Source of the DNA: JAVBNC01 sp031551765
Lineage (GTDB): Bacteria > Desulfobacterota > Desulfovibrionia > Desulfovibrionales > Desulfovibrionaceae
Direction of reading: 5' to 3'
DNA: 18,247 nucleotides
Assembly (NCBI GenBank): GCA_031551765.1
Contig: JAVBNC010000064.1
Coordinates: 1-18,247 of the forward strand
The notes beneath the pieces are model-generated. The model did not search any database. It was not told where the DNA came from and was given only the letters and a program-made list of their open reading frames with translations. Made by a program: the position numbers and the translations under genes. This document shows positions 6,286 through 13,588 of the stretch, piece after piece (the first letter of the stretch is position 1; every line of letters begins with the position of its first letter).

Positions 6286-7284
6286 ATGCGTATCCGTACT
6301 ATCGCGCTTCTCATGGGTCTTGTCTTCACGCTGGGCGTGGCCGGAGAGGCCGCCGCCGCGCAGGAGAAACTCATCGTCTACACCTCCATGAAAGAGTCCC
6401 TGATCGGCAGGCTCCGTGACGGCTTCGTGAAGAAATACCCCAACATCACCATGGACTACCAGTCCGCCGGGGCGGGCAAACTGATGGCCAAAATGGCCGC
6501 CGAGCGGGAAAGCGGCAAGATTCTGGCCGACATCATCTGGACCAGCGAAGTGCCCGACTTTTACAGCATGAAGAAAGAAGGCATTCTGGAAAAGTACGTC
6601 TCCCCGGCCACCAAGGAAATTCTGAACCCCTTTGACGACTTTGACGGCCACTTCACCGCCGCCCGCCTGGGCACCCTGGGCATAGCCTACAACACCCGTT
6701 TCATCAAAACGGCACCCGCCAAGTGGCAGGACCTGTTCAAGCCCGAGTACAAGGGCGCGTTCGGCATAGCCAACCCCTCGCTTTCCGGCACGGCCTACAT
6801 GAGCCTGGCGCTTTTGGTGAAGCAGTTCGGCTGGGAATACATTGAGAAGCTCCGCGCCAACGGCGCGCGCATAGGCAAGGGTTCCGGCCAGGTCATTGAC
6901 GACACGGCTTCCGGCGACCTGGTGGCCAGTCTGGCGGTGGACTACATCACCAACGACAAGATCGGCAAGGGCGCCACCATGGCCCTGGTGTATCCCCCGG
7001 AAATGCTGGTGGCCCCCAGCCCCGTGGCCATCGTCAAGAATTCCCCGAACATGGGCGCGGCGAAAAAGTTCGTGGACTTCCTGCTCTCCAAGGAAGCCCA
7101 GACCATTATCGCGGAAGAAGGCACGCTGCCCGTGCGCACGGACGTGACCGTGCCCGCCAAGTACAAGCTGCCCGCGCCCGCGGACGCCATGAAGCGCGCC
7201 ATCAAGATCAACTACCTGGAGATGATGGCCCAGAAGGAAGCCACCGTGAAGAAGTTCACGGACATTATGCAGGGCAAGAAGTAG
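6286..7284 (+). CDS. ABC transporter periplasmic substrate-binding protein (AfuA/FbpA type)
   Basis: 332 residues. A Sec signal peptide is clear: MRIRT, a hydrophobic core to about residue 20, and AAAA before QEK (cleavage near 25). The mature protein starts EKLIVYTSMKES, followed by MDYQSAGAGKLMAKMAAE and ADIIWTSEVPDFYSMKKEG, the layout of the family 1/6 extracellular binding proteins (COG1840: ferric iron, 2-aminoethylphosphonate, sugar-phosphate and relatives). The adjacent Tyr-Tyr pair that binds ferric iron in FbpA is not seen where expected (GDLVASLAVDYITND), so an iron role is not assured. The start has AGGAGG 9 nt upstream. The gene leads a run of transporter genes and is separated from the ATPase gene by a strong hairpin, a usual way to give binding protein in excess. 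It would capture the substrate in the periplasm and pass it to the fused permease. The substrate is unknown. Confidence 0.88.
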   Translation: MRIRTIALLMGLVFTLGVAGEAAAAQEKLIVYTSMKESLIGRLRDGFVKKYPNITMDYQSAGAGKLMAKMAAERESGKILADIIWTSEVPDFYSMKKEGILEKYVSPATKEILNPFDDFDGHFTAARLGTLGIAYNTRFIKTAPAKWQDLFKPEYKGAFGIANPSLSGTAYMSLALLVKQFGWEYIEKLRANGARIGKGSGQVIDDTASGDLVASLAVDYITNDKIGKGATMALVYPPEMLVAPSPVAIVKNSPNMGAAKKFVDFLLSKEAQTIIAEEGTLPVRTDVTVPAKYKLPAPADAMKRAIKINYLEMMAQKEATVKKFTDIMQGKK

Positions 7285-7304
7285 TCCGTTCCTTAAGGAT
7301 AACC

Positions 7305-7331
7305 GGCGGGGCGGGGTTTTCCCGCCCCGCC
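7305..7331 (+). terminator. Strong hairpin between binding-protein and ATPase genes
   Basis: GGCGGGGCGGG (7305-7315) pairs perfectly with CCCGCCCCGCC (7321-7331) over a 5-nt loop GTTTT; TGAATGTTTT follows. It sits 21 nt after the binding-protein stop and 30 nt before the ATPase ATG. Such hairpins commonly cause partial termination or block 3' exonuclease, so that the periplasmic protein is made in excess of the membrane complex. Confidence 0.6.
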
Positions 7332-7361
7332 TGAATGTTTTCATTTCAGAGCGGGAGCGTC

Positions 7362-8450
7362 ATGGCCACCATCCATTTAGACGGCATTGTGAAAAGCTAT
7401 GGGCAGCACCAGGTCCTCAACAATCTTTCCCTTACGGTCAACCACGGCGAATGCTTCACCTTGCTGGGGCCTTCCGGCTGCGGCAAAACCGTGCTGCTGC
7501 GCCTTATCGCGGGCTTTGAAACGCCGGAAGCGGGCAGCATACACATAGGCGAGACCGTGGTTTCCGACCCGGTATCCGGCGTCAACGTGCCCCCGGACAG
7601 CCGGGACCTGGGCGTGGTGTTCCAGGACTATGCCGTCTGGCCGCACATGACGGTGTTCGACAACGTGGCCTACCCCCTGAAGCTGGCTAAAAAGCCGCAG
7701 CGGGAGCTGACGGACCGGGTTATGGAAACCATAGCCATGGTCAACATGAAGGGTCTGGAAAAGCGCCTGCCTTCCGAGCTTTCCGGCGGCCAGCAGCAGC
7801 GCGTGGCGCTGGCGCGGGCGCTGGTGGGCAAGCCTTCGCTTATGCTGCTGGACGAGCCGCTCTCCAACCTGGACGCCAATCTGCGCGAGGAAATGCGCTT
7901 TGAAATCAAAGAGCTGCAGCACAAGCTGAACATCACGGTGCTCTACGTGACTCACGACCAGGAAATCGCGCTGGCCATTTCCGACCGCATGGCCATTATG
8001 GACAAGACGGGCGCCATACGCCAGATAGGCACGCCCTGGGAAATTTTTGAGCAGCCCGCGGACAGCTTTGTGTTCAACTTCATGGGCGTGGCCAATTTCG
8101 TGCCCGTGCGCCGCGAGGGCGAGCACTATTTCGTCGGTACGGGCCAGCAGGCCGTGCCCTGGGAATATCCCAAAGGGGACGCGCCGGAATGGGTGGCGGG
8201 TTTCCGCCCCTCCGACGTGCGCATCACCCACGAAGGGGAAGGGCTGCGCGGCGTGGTCAAGCGTGCCAGCTTTCTGGGCGCCATGATGGATTACCTGGTG
8301 GAAGTGGACGGCACCCACCTGCGCACCAACCTGGAAACGCACGAGGCCATTGCCAAGGGCCGCATGTTCAAGGAAGGGGATGCCTGCGTCATCAGCTTCC
8401 GGAATCTTTTGTGGTTTGACGCCCGGAGCCTGTCGGAGGTGGAAGGATGA
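7362..8450 (+). CDS. ABC transporter ATP-binding protein (first of two)
   Basis: 362 residues. All nucleotide-binding motifs are intact: Walker A GPSGCGKT (36-43), Q-loop VFQ (Gln88) followed by DYAVWPHMTVFDNVAYPL, signature LSGGQQQR (140-147), Walker B LMLLDE (Asp164-Glu165) and H-loop VTHDQ (His198). A C-terminal extension of about 130 residues resembles the regulatory TOBE region of FbpC/PotA-type ATPases. The start is placed at ATG 7362 because GGGAG lies 6 nt upstream; an in-frame ATG at 7335 falls next to the terminator hairpin and has no Shine-Dalgarno. The last 4 bases (ATGA) overlap the permease start, so the two are translationally coupled. It powers import at the cytoplasmic face. 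Its first 200 residues align without a gap with the second ATPase at 10335. Confidence 0.92.
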   Translation: MATIHLDGIVKSYGQHQVLNNLSLTVNHGECFTLLGPSGCGKTVLLRLIAGFETPEAGSIHIGETVVSDPVSGVNVPPDSRDLGVVFQDYAVWPHMTVFDNVAYPLKLAKKPQRELTDRVMETIAMVNMKGLEKRLPSELSGGQQQRVALARALVGKPSLMLLDEPLSNLDANLREEMRFEIKELQHKLNITVLYVTHDQEIALAISDRMAIMDKTGAIRQIGTPWEIFEQPADSFVFNFMGVANFVPVRREGEHYFVGTGQQAVPWEYPKGDAPEWVAGFRPSDVRITHEGEGLRGVVKRASFLGAMMDYLVEVDGTHLRTNLETHEAIAKGRMFKEGDACVISFRNLLWFDARSLSEVEG

Positions 8451-10138
8451 GCACGGTAACCCAAAAACGCGGGTTCGGCACCGCGGAAGTCATTCTCGGC
8501 CTGTCCATCGCCATTCTGGTCATCGTGGTGGCCGTCCCGGTGCTGCTGATTTTCTTCAACGCCTTCTGGGCCAAGGGCGAATTCAACCTCCGCGACGTGA
8601 TCAACGTCTTGCGGGAACCGGATACCTACCAGGCCCTGCTCAACTCCGTGATCATCGCGGCGGGCACCACGGTGGGCAGCACCATAGTCGGCACCTTTTT
8701 CGCCTGGCTGGTGACGCGCACGGATCTGCCGTACAAGCGTTTCATGAAAGCCATGTTCCTGGTGCCCTTCATGCTGCCTTCCTTTATCGGCGCGCTGGCC
8801 TGGAAAATGCTGCTCTCCCCGCGCGCGGGGTACATCAACCGGCTGTTCATGGACAATTTCGGCTTTGACGGGCCTATTTTCAATATTTACAGCTTTGCGG
8901 GCATTATCGCGGTGGAGGTCATGTACCTCTTCCCCTTCGTGTTCATCCAGGTTTGCGGCGCGCTGGAGCGCATGGACCCCACCCTGGAGGAATCCGCCCG
9001 CATTTCCGGGGCCGGGCTGTTCACCATCACCCGCAAAATCACCATCCCGCTGGTCATGCCCAGCATCCTGTCCGGGGCGCTCTTGATCATGCTCTATTCC
9101 ATGGCCCACTTCGGCACCGTGGCGGTGCTGGGCATTGAGAACGGCATTTTCAACATCCCCACCCTGATTTACGAGCGCATCCACCAGAGCGCGGGCTCTT
9201 TCGCCTCCATCCGCACGGGCACGGTGCTGGCTTCCGTGCTGGTGGTTTCCGCCGCCTTCATCATCTGGCTGCAGGGCAAGGTGCTGGGCAAGGGCCGCTA
9301 CCAGATCATCGCGGGCAAGAGCTTCCGTCCCGTGGAACTCAAGCTGCGCGCCCTGCGCATGCCTTTGCTGGTGCTGTGCGTCGCGTACATCGCCTTCACC
9401 ATCGTGCTGCCCACGGCGGTCATCTTCCTGGTGGGCGGGCTGAAGACCTACGGGCTGCCCTTTACCTGGGAAAACCTTTCGCTGGAAAACTACAAGTTTA
9501 TCCTCTTCGATTACAAGGTGACCAAGGACGCCATCTGGAACAGCCTGACCCTGGGCCTTTCCGCCGCGCTGATCACCATGTTCGCGGGCGTGATGATCTC
9601 CTACGTCATCGTCAAGATGAAGGTGCGCGGCAAGGGCATTCTGGAGTTCCTGGGCATGCTGCCCTTTTCCGTGCCCGGTTCCGTCATCGCGCTGGGCGTG
9701 ATCCTGGCCTGGAGCGGCAAGTACGGCATCAACCTGTACAACACGGTGTGGATCATTCTGGTGGCCTACATCGCGCGCTACATGGCCTTTTCCCTCAAGG
9801 CCAACTCCGCCGCGCTGGAACAGGTGCACGATTCCCTGGTGGAAGCGGCCCGCGCCTGCGGGGCCAGCATGTGGCAAGCCCTGAAAGACATTGTCCTGCC
9901 CCTGGTGCGTCCGGGCATGCTGGCGGCGTTTTTCCTCATCTTCCTGCCTTCGCTGCGGGAACTGACCGTGTCCATCATGCTGTACGCGCCCACCACGCGC
10001 ACCATTGGGGTGGCCATCTACACCCTGAACGAGGACGGGGAAACCGTGGTTTCCGCCGCCCTGGCGGGTATCGCGCTGATCCTGATCATCACCGGCCAGA
10101 CCCTTATCAACCGCTTCACCAAGAGCAACGGGCGGTAG
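8447..10138 (+). CDS. ABC transporter permease, fused double-domain (FbpB/ThiP type)
   Basis: 563 residues holding two MetI-like permease domains in one chain, as in ferric iron and thiamine permeases (FbpB, ThiP). About twelve transmembrane helices are expected. Each half has the cytoplasmic EAA loop that docks onto an ATPase: LEESARISGAGLFTITRKITIPLV near residues 180-205 and LVEAARACGASMWQALKDIVLPLV near 463-488. The central linker (KGRYQIIAGKSFRPVELKLR) joins the halves. It starts on an ATGA overlap with the preceding ATPase gene. Because the chain is fused, the two EAA loops differ and could contact two different ATPases, which fits the second ATPase gene downstream. It acts in the inner membrane with the binding protein at 6286. 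The substrate is not deducible. Confidence 0.92.
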   Translation: MSTVTQKRGFGTAEVILGLSIAILVIVVAVPVLLIFFNAFWAKGEFNLRDVINVLREPDTYQALLNSVIIAAGTTVGSTIVGTFFAWLVTRTDLPYKRFMKAMFLVPFMLPSFIGALAWKMLLSPRAGYINRLFMDNFGFDGPIFNIYSFAGIIAVEVMYLFPFVFIQVCGALERMDPTLEESARISGAGLFTITRKITIPLVMPSILSGALLIMLYSMAHFGTVAVLGIENGIFNIPTLIYERIHQSAGSFASIRTGTVLASVLVVSAAFIIWLQGKVLGKGRYQIIAGKSFRPVELKLRALRMPLLVLCVAYIAFTIVLPTAVIFLVGGLKTYGLPFTWENLSLENYKFILFDYKVTKDAIWNSLTLGLSAALITMFAGVMISYVIVKMKVRGKGILEFLGMLPFSVPGSVIALGVILAWSGKYGINLYNTVWIILVAYIARYMAFSLKANSAALEQVHDSLVEAARACGASMWQALKDIVLPLVRPGMLAAFFLIFLPSLRELTVSIMLYAPTTRTIGVAIYTLNEDGETVVSAALAGIALILIITGQTLINRFTKSNGR

Positions 10139-10334
10139 GGCATGTGTACATTGAAAATGTGCGCATGCCTGGCGTCTGCGCAGTGTAACGAAGCAGGCGC
10201 CCGCAAGCGGACAGCGCAGCGTGCCTTTAGCCCAAGCCGCTTCGGCTTGGGCGCATGCGATAAAAGATGTGCTTTTGTTTTTACGCTTTGAGTAACGAAG
10301 CGCAGGTAAAGTTGAAATGCTCTAGGAGCGATTT
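10139..10334 (+). other. Structured 196-nt spacer inside the ABC transporter gene run
   Basis: No gene. At least three foldable segments are visible. CATGTGTACATT/AATGTGCGCATG (10141-10167) forms a 12-bp stem with two wobble pairs straight after the permease stop. CCGC-AA-GCGG (10201-10210) is flanked by CTGCGC and GCGCAG. GCCCAAGCCG/CGGCTTGGGC (10230-10252) is a perfect 10-bp stem with a CTT loop. GTAACGAAGC occurs twice (10185-10194, 10292-10301). No U-tract follows the hairpins. Possible roles are mRNA processing, stabilisation or attenuation; a small extragenic repeat is an alternative. Confidence 0.6.
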
Positions 10335-11396
10335 ATGTCATACGTGCGTCTTATCAATGTGACCAAACGCTTCGGCTCCGTGACGGCCGTGGATTCCCTG
10401 AACCTGGAAATCGCGAAGGGCGAGTGCTTTTCCATGCTCGGCCCTTCCGGCTGCGGCAAAACCACCACCCTGCGCATGGTGGCCGGGTTCGAGGACCTGG
10501 ACGAAGGCGAAGTGCACGTGGGGGAAAGGCTCTTGTCCTCCCCCAAGAAAAACTTCTACATGCCCCCGGAAAAGCGGGATTTCGGCATGGTCTTCCAAGC
10601 CTTTGCCGTGTGGCCGCACCTTTCGGTGTACGAAAACGTGGCCTTTCCCCTGCGCATACGGAAGCTCCCGGCGGAGGAAATCGACCGCCGCACCAAGGAC
10701 GCGCTCTCTTCCACCAACCTGATGGACGCGGCCAAGGGCAGCCCGGAAGATTTGTCCGGCGGCGGCAAGCAGCGTGTGGCGCTCGCCCGGGCCCTGGCCA
10801 TCAACCCGGACGTGATGCTGCTGGACGAACCCCTCTCCAGCCTGGACCCGCACCTGCGCGAGGAAATGCGCTTTGAGATCAAGGACCTGCAGCGCAAGTA
10901 CGGCTTTTCCATCATCTACGTGACCCACGACCAGGCCGAGGCCATGGCCCTTTCCGACCGTATTCTGGTCATGAAACTGGGCGTGGTGCAGCAGATAGAC
11001 ACCCCGCTCAACGTTTACAACCACCCGGCCAACAAGTTCGTGTTCAGTTTTATCGGGCTGTCCAACTTCCTGGAAGTGGAGGGCGCGGACGGCGTTCTGC
11101 AAACCTGCGACGGGGCATGCCCATTGCCCGCGGACATGGGGCCGCCGCCGGAAAAGCTGGCCCTGTCCGGTCTTTCCCTGGCCAGCCGTCCTTCGGAAAT
11201 CGACTTCACGGACGAAGGCGGCCTGCGCGGGGTTGTGGCCCGCAAGTCCTTTCTGGGCGAGATAGTGGACTACCAGATCAAAGTGGGCGGCCAGGAAGTG
11301 CGGGTGCAAAAAGGCCGCCGCGCGCCCGGCCCCAATGTGGGCGAACAGTGCGGCCTGCGCTTCTTGCGGCCGTTCTGGTACAACGGCGACGAATAA
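10335..11396 (+). CDS. ABC transporter ATP-binding protein (second of two)
   Basis: 353 residues. Walker A GPSGCGKT (36-43), Q-loop VFQAFAVWPHLSVYENV (Gln88), Walker B MLLDE (161-165) and H-loop VTHDQ (His198) are intact. The signature reads LSGGGKQR (140-147) instead of the usual LSGGQQQR/LSGGQRQR, a Gln-to-Gly change next to the conserved SGG. The C-terminal part is TOBE-like (GLSLASRPSEIDF...GVVARKSFLGEIVDYQI). AGGAG lies 6 nt upstream of the ATG. It is colinear with the first ATPase without gaps through about residue 200, suggesting an old duplication. It is separated from the permease gene by a structured spacer and followed by a good terminator, so it ends the transporter unit. It may form a heterodimer with the first ATPase on the fused permease, or be an alternative subunit. 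Confidence 0.92.
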   Translation: MSYVRLINVTKRFGSVTAVDSLNLEIAKGECFSMLGPSGCGKTTTLRMVAGFEDLDEGEVHVGERLLSSPKKNFYMPPEKRDFGMVFQAFAVWPHLSVYENVAFPLRIRKLPAEEIDRRTKDALSSTNLMDAAKGSPEDLSGGGKQRVALARALAINPDVMLLDEPLSSLDPHLREEMRFEIKDLQRKYGFSIIYVTHDQAEAMALSDRILVMKLGVVQQIDTPLNVYNHPANKFVFSFIGLSNFLEVEGADGVLQTCDGACPLPADMGPPPEKLALSGLSLASRPSEIDFTDEGGLRGVVARKSFLGEIVDYQIKVGGQEVRVQKGRRAPGPNVGEQCGLRFLRPFWYNGDE

Positions 11397-11422
11397 CCCT
11401 CTCCGCCTCAGACAATGACAAG

Positions 11423-11450
11423 GCCCGGATCCTCCCGATCCGGGCTTTCC
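11423..11450 (+). terminator. Intrinsic terminator after the ABC transporter genes
   Basis: GCCCGGATC (11423-11431) pairs perfectly with GATCCGGGC (11437-11445) over the loop CTCCC, and TTTCC follows. It is 26 nt after the second ATPase stop codon. Confidence 0.7.
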
Positions 11451-11517
11451 TATTCGGGTTGTTTTTCTCTGCAAAAACCGCTAGATAAGCACTTTACGCC
11501 CGCAACCGGGAGGTTTC

Positions 11518-12246
11518 ATGCGTCTCGTTTTTCTGCTTCCCTGCCTCGTCCTGACCCTGCTCGCGGGCTGCACGGCGGCCGGCGTTCCGCCCAAGCCGGC
11601 CCTGGACACAGCCGTGGCCGAACCCGCGGCTGCCACGGTCAGCGACCAGGAATATCTTGAGCTTGCCCGTGCCCTGCAAGCCCGCTCCGACCGCAAGATC
11701 ACCCTGGCTCCCGCTTCCAGCCGCTACCCCCAGCGCCTGGCGCGGCTTATGGACCAGCACAGGAACGAAGACGGCGGGAACTTCAGCTTTGCCGTGTACA
11801 TGACCCGGCGCGTGCTGGCCGACGCCATGCCCACCGGTGAGATCCGCATTTCCATCGGGTTCATGAGCATGCTCACGGACAACGAGCTACGTTTTATCAT
11901 GGGGCACCTCATGGGCCAGGTGCGCAACGGTGACGTGTTGCGTGCCTTGCGCGCCCAATATGCGCTGCTCGACGTCAAAAAGGCGCCCGCCGAACTGAGC
12001 GCCGCGGACCAGGACAGACTGCTCGCGGCCTTGGAAGGCAACCAGTATACGGCGGAGCAGGAAAACCGGGCAGACGATTATGCCTACGCCTTTATGAAGC
12101 GGAATGGTTACGACCGATTGTCCATTATCAGCGTGCTGCAGAAAGTGGACAGGCTGGAGAAAAGCATCAAATTTACCGCCAGCCACGCGGAATCCACGGA
12201 CAGGGCCAAGCGCATGGCCGACAAACTGGCCGCCGACAAGCTCTGA
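11518..12246 (+). CDS. M48-like lipoprotein with degenerate protease site
   Basis: 242 residues. The signal peptide ends in the lipobox LAGC (Cys18), so a lipoprotein is predicted, with Thr at +2 favouring the outer membrane. The body follows the layout of small M48 metalloprotease lipoproteins such as LoiP (about 250 residues): a strand/helix lead-in (GEIRISIGFMSMLTDNELRFIMGH), then a distal EN-RADDYAYAFMKRNGYD (Glu182, Asp186) matching the E-x-x-x-D zinc motif, and a final helix with SHAESTDRAKRMADKL. The zinc-binding HExxH is however H130-L-M-G-Q134: the catalytic Glu and second His are both replaced. I infer an inactive pseudoprotease, perhaps a chaperone or scaffold for envelope proteins. 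The frame is intact and a good Shine-Dalgarno (GGGAGG) precedes the ATG, so it is not a decaying pseudogene. It is a single gene between two terminators. Confidence 0.8.
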   Translation: MRLVFLLPCLVLTLLAGCTAAGVPPKPALDTAVAEPAAATVSDQEYLELARALQARSDRKITLAPASSRYPQRLARLMDQHRNEDGGNFSFAVYMTRRVLADAMPTGEIRISIGFMSMLTDNELRFIMGHLMGQVRNGDVLRALRAQYALLDVKKAPAELSAADQDRLLAALEGNQYTAEQENRADDYAYAFMKRNGYDRLSIISVLQKVDRLEKSIKFTASHAESTDRAKRMADKLAADKL

Positions 12247-12273
12247 CCGCGCCGCGCGTAGTCCATTTTACAA

Positions 12274-12307
12274 CCCGTCCGGCTTTCAAAAGCCGGACGG
12301 GTTTTTT
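12274..12307 (+). terminator. Strong intrinsic terminator
   Basis: CCCGTCCGGCT (12274-12284) pairs perfectly with AGCCGGACGGG (12291-12301) over a 6-nt loop, followed by six T. It ends the M48-like lipoprotein transcript 27 nt after its stop codon. Confidence 0.92.
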
Positions 12308-12331
12308 AGGGCGCGCAGAGAACGTTTTTTT

Positions 12332-12384
12332 CGCAATATATACTTTGCTTATTTCCGCAGCATGCTTATATTGCGGGATATTGC
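12332..12384 (+). promoter_or_regulatory. Candidate mdh promoter with three GCAATAT boxes
   Basis: A promoter TTGCTT (12345-12350)-16 bp-TATATT (12367-12372) fits sigma-70 form, giving a start near 12379. GCAATAT occurs on the plus strand at 12334-12340, and its complement ATATTGC at 12368-12374 and 12378-12384. The first and second are part of a 9-bp inverted repeat CGCAATATA/TATATTGCG; the second and third are exactly 10 bp apart, one helical turn. The boxes flank or overlap the promoter elements, as an operator for a dimeric regulator would. The regulator is unknown. Confidence 0.45.
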
Positions 12385-12572
12385 CCCGGAAAATGGAAAA
12401 AAACATTTCCTTTTGGTATGAAACGCGATAGTAACTTGGCGAATGTGAAAAAAAGCGCGAGCCGGCGGCATGCATGCGTCGCGGGCCGCGTTTGTTTTCC
12501 CATTGGCTTGGCGAGAACCCGCACGGCGGAATCCGGACCGGATTGCCCCGTTTTACCGAACATGGAGGATCT
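12385..12572 (+). other. Long mdh leader with a 15-bp palindrome
   Basis: About 190 bp between the candidate transcription start and the mdh ATG, without a convincing gene. An open frame joins mdh upstream to an ATG at 12474 but has no Shine-Dalgarno. It contains AATCCGG-A-CCGGATT (12530-12544), a perfect palindrome with a single central base, about 28 nt before the ATG. GGAAAATG and CATTTCC near 12390-12412 can also pair. Confidence 0.45.
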
Positions 12573-13502
12573 ATGCGTAGAAAGATAACTATTGTGGGGG
12601 CCGGCAACGTTGGGGCTTCCACCGCCCATGCCTGCCTGATGGCGAAACTGGGCGACGTGGTGCTTATCGACGTGGTGGAAAACACCGCCAAAGGCAAAGC
12701 TCTGGACCTGGCCCAGGCCTCTTCCCTGGAAGGGCACGGCTGCATGGTCAAAGGCACCGGCAATTATGACGACACGGCGGATTCCGACCTGGTGGTGGTC
12801 ACGGCGGGCATTGCGCGCAAGCCCGGCATGAGCCGCGACGACCTTTTGAAGACCAACATCAGCATCGTGACCCAGGTGATGAAGGAAACCGTGGCCCGTT
12901 CCCCCAACGCGCTGTTTATCATTGTGAGCAACCCGGTGGACGTGATGTGCATGGTGGCGCTCAAGGCTTCCGGCCTGCCCGCCAGGCGCGTTATCGGCCT
13001 TTCCGGCGTTCTGGACGGGGCGCGTATGCGGGCCTACATAGCGGAAGCCGTGGGCGTGCCCCCGCAGCGGGTGCATGGTCTGACCATTGGCGAGCATGGG
13101 GACACCATGGTGCCGCTGCCGCGCCTGTCCACCATCGGCGGCGTGCCGGTGCCCAAGCTGCTGCCCCCGGATGTGCTGGACGAGATACAGAAAAAAACCA
13201 CGGCCGGCGGGGCCGGTGTGGTGGCTCTTCTGGGCTATTCCGCCTTTTACGCGCCGGGCGCGGCCATTACCTCCATGGCCGAGGCGCTCTTGACCAACAG
13301 CAAGATGGTGCTGGCCTGCTCCGTGTACCTTGAAGGCCAGTACGGCGCCAGGGACATGTACATGGGTGCGCCTGCCCGCCTGGGCAAGGACGGGGTGGAG
13401 TCCGTCATTGAACTGGACCTCAACGCGGAAGAAAAAGCGGCCCTGGACAAGTCCATCGCCAGCATCCAGTCCAACCTGGAAGGCGCGCTGAAGCTCATGT
13501 AG
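12573..13502 (+). CDS. mdh: Malate dehydrogenase (NAD-dependent, LDH-like type)
   Basis: 309 residues, normal length for the tetrameric LDH-like malate dehydrogenases. It interconverts malate and oxaloacetate with NAD in the cytoplasm. The Rossmann loop is GAGNVG (9-14), with Asp33 (LIDVVE) pointing to NAD rather than NADP. The active-site loop ARKPGMSRDDLL carries Arg82 and Arg88, the arginines that select malate over lactate. SNPVD (119-123), the catalytic pair Asp148 and His175 (GEHGDTMVPLPR) and substrate Arg151 (LDGARMR) are all present. The ATG at 12573 has GGAGG about 5 nt upstream; the upstream in-frame ATG at 12474 would add 33 residues unlike the family N-terminus. It is a single gene between strong terminators, with a probable promoter at 12345-12372 and possible operator boxes, so it seems individually regulated. 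In sulfate reducers it serves fumarate/malate metabolism. Confidence 0.95.
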   Translation: MRRKITIVGAGNVGASTAHACLMAKLGDVVLIDVVENTAKGKALDLAQASSLEGHGCMVKGTGNYDDTADSDLVVVTAGIARKPGMSRDDLLKTNISIVTQVMKETVARSPNALFIIVSNPVDVMCMVALKASGLPARRVIGLSGVLDGARMRAYIAEAVGVPPQRVHGLTIGEHGDTMVPLPRLSTIGGVPVPKLLPPDVLDEIQKKTTAGGAGVVALLGYSAFYAPGAAITSMAEALLTNSKMVLACSVYLEGQYGARDMYMGAPARLGKDGVESVIELDLNAEEKAALDKSIASIQSNLEGALKLM

Positions 13503-13526
13503 CGCCTTGCCTTTCAAAATGTAGAA

Positions 13527-13561
13527 ACGGCTCTGGAAGACGATTCCGGAGCCGTTTTTTT
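13527..13561 (+). terminator. Intrinsic terminator after mdh
   Basis: ACGGCTCTGGAA (13527-13538) pairs with TTCCGGAGCCGT (13544-13555) with one T-G wobble over the loop GACGA, followed by six T. It lies 24 nt after the mdh stop. Confidence 0.92.
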
Positions 13562-13588
13562 ACATATTCTCTCATGGTTCCCCTCCCC

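Noticed and set aside
7335..7361. Upstream ATG (7335) for the first ABC ATPase
   Set aside because: It begins just after the strong hairpin, has no Shine-Dalgarno, and adds residues unlike ATPase N-termini; ATG 7362 has GGGAG and starts the family sequence.
8291..9877. Long minus-strand open frame antisense to the permease gene
   Set aside because: His/Asp/Gln-rich low-complexity translation typical of the reverse frame of membrane-protein genes.
12474..12572. Longer malate dehydrogenase from ATG 12474
   Set aside because: The extra 33 residues are unlike the family, there is no Shine-Dalgarno, and the dinucleotide-binding strand should begin near the N-terminus, as it does from 12573.
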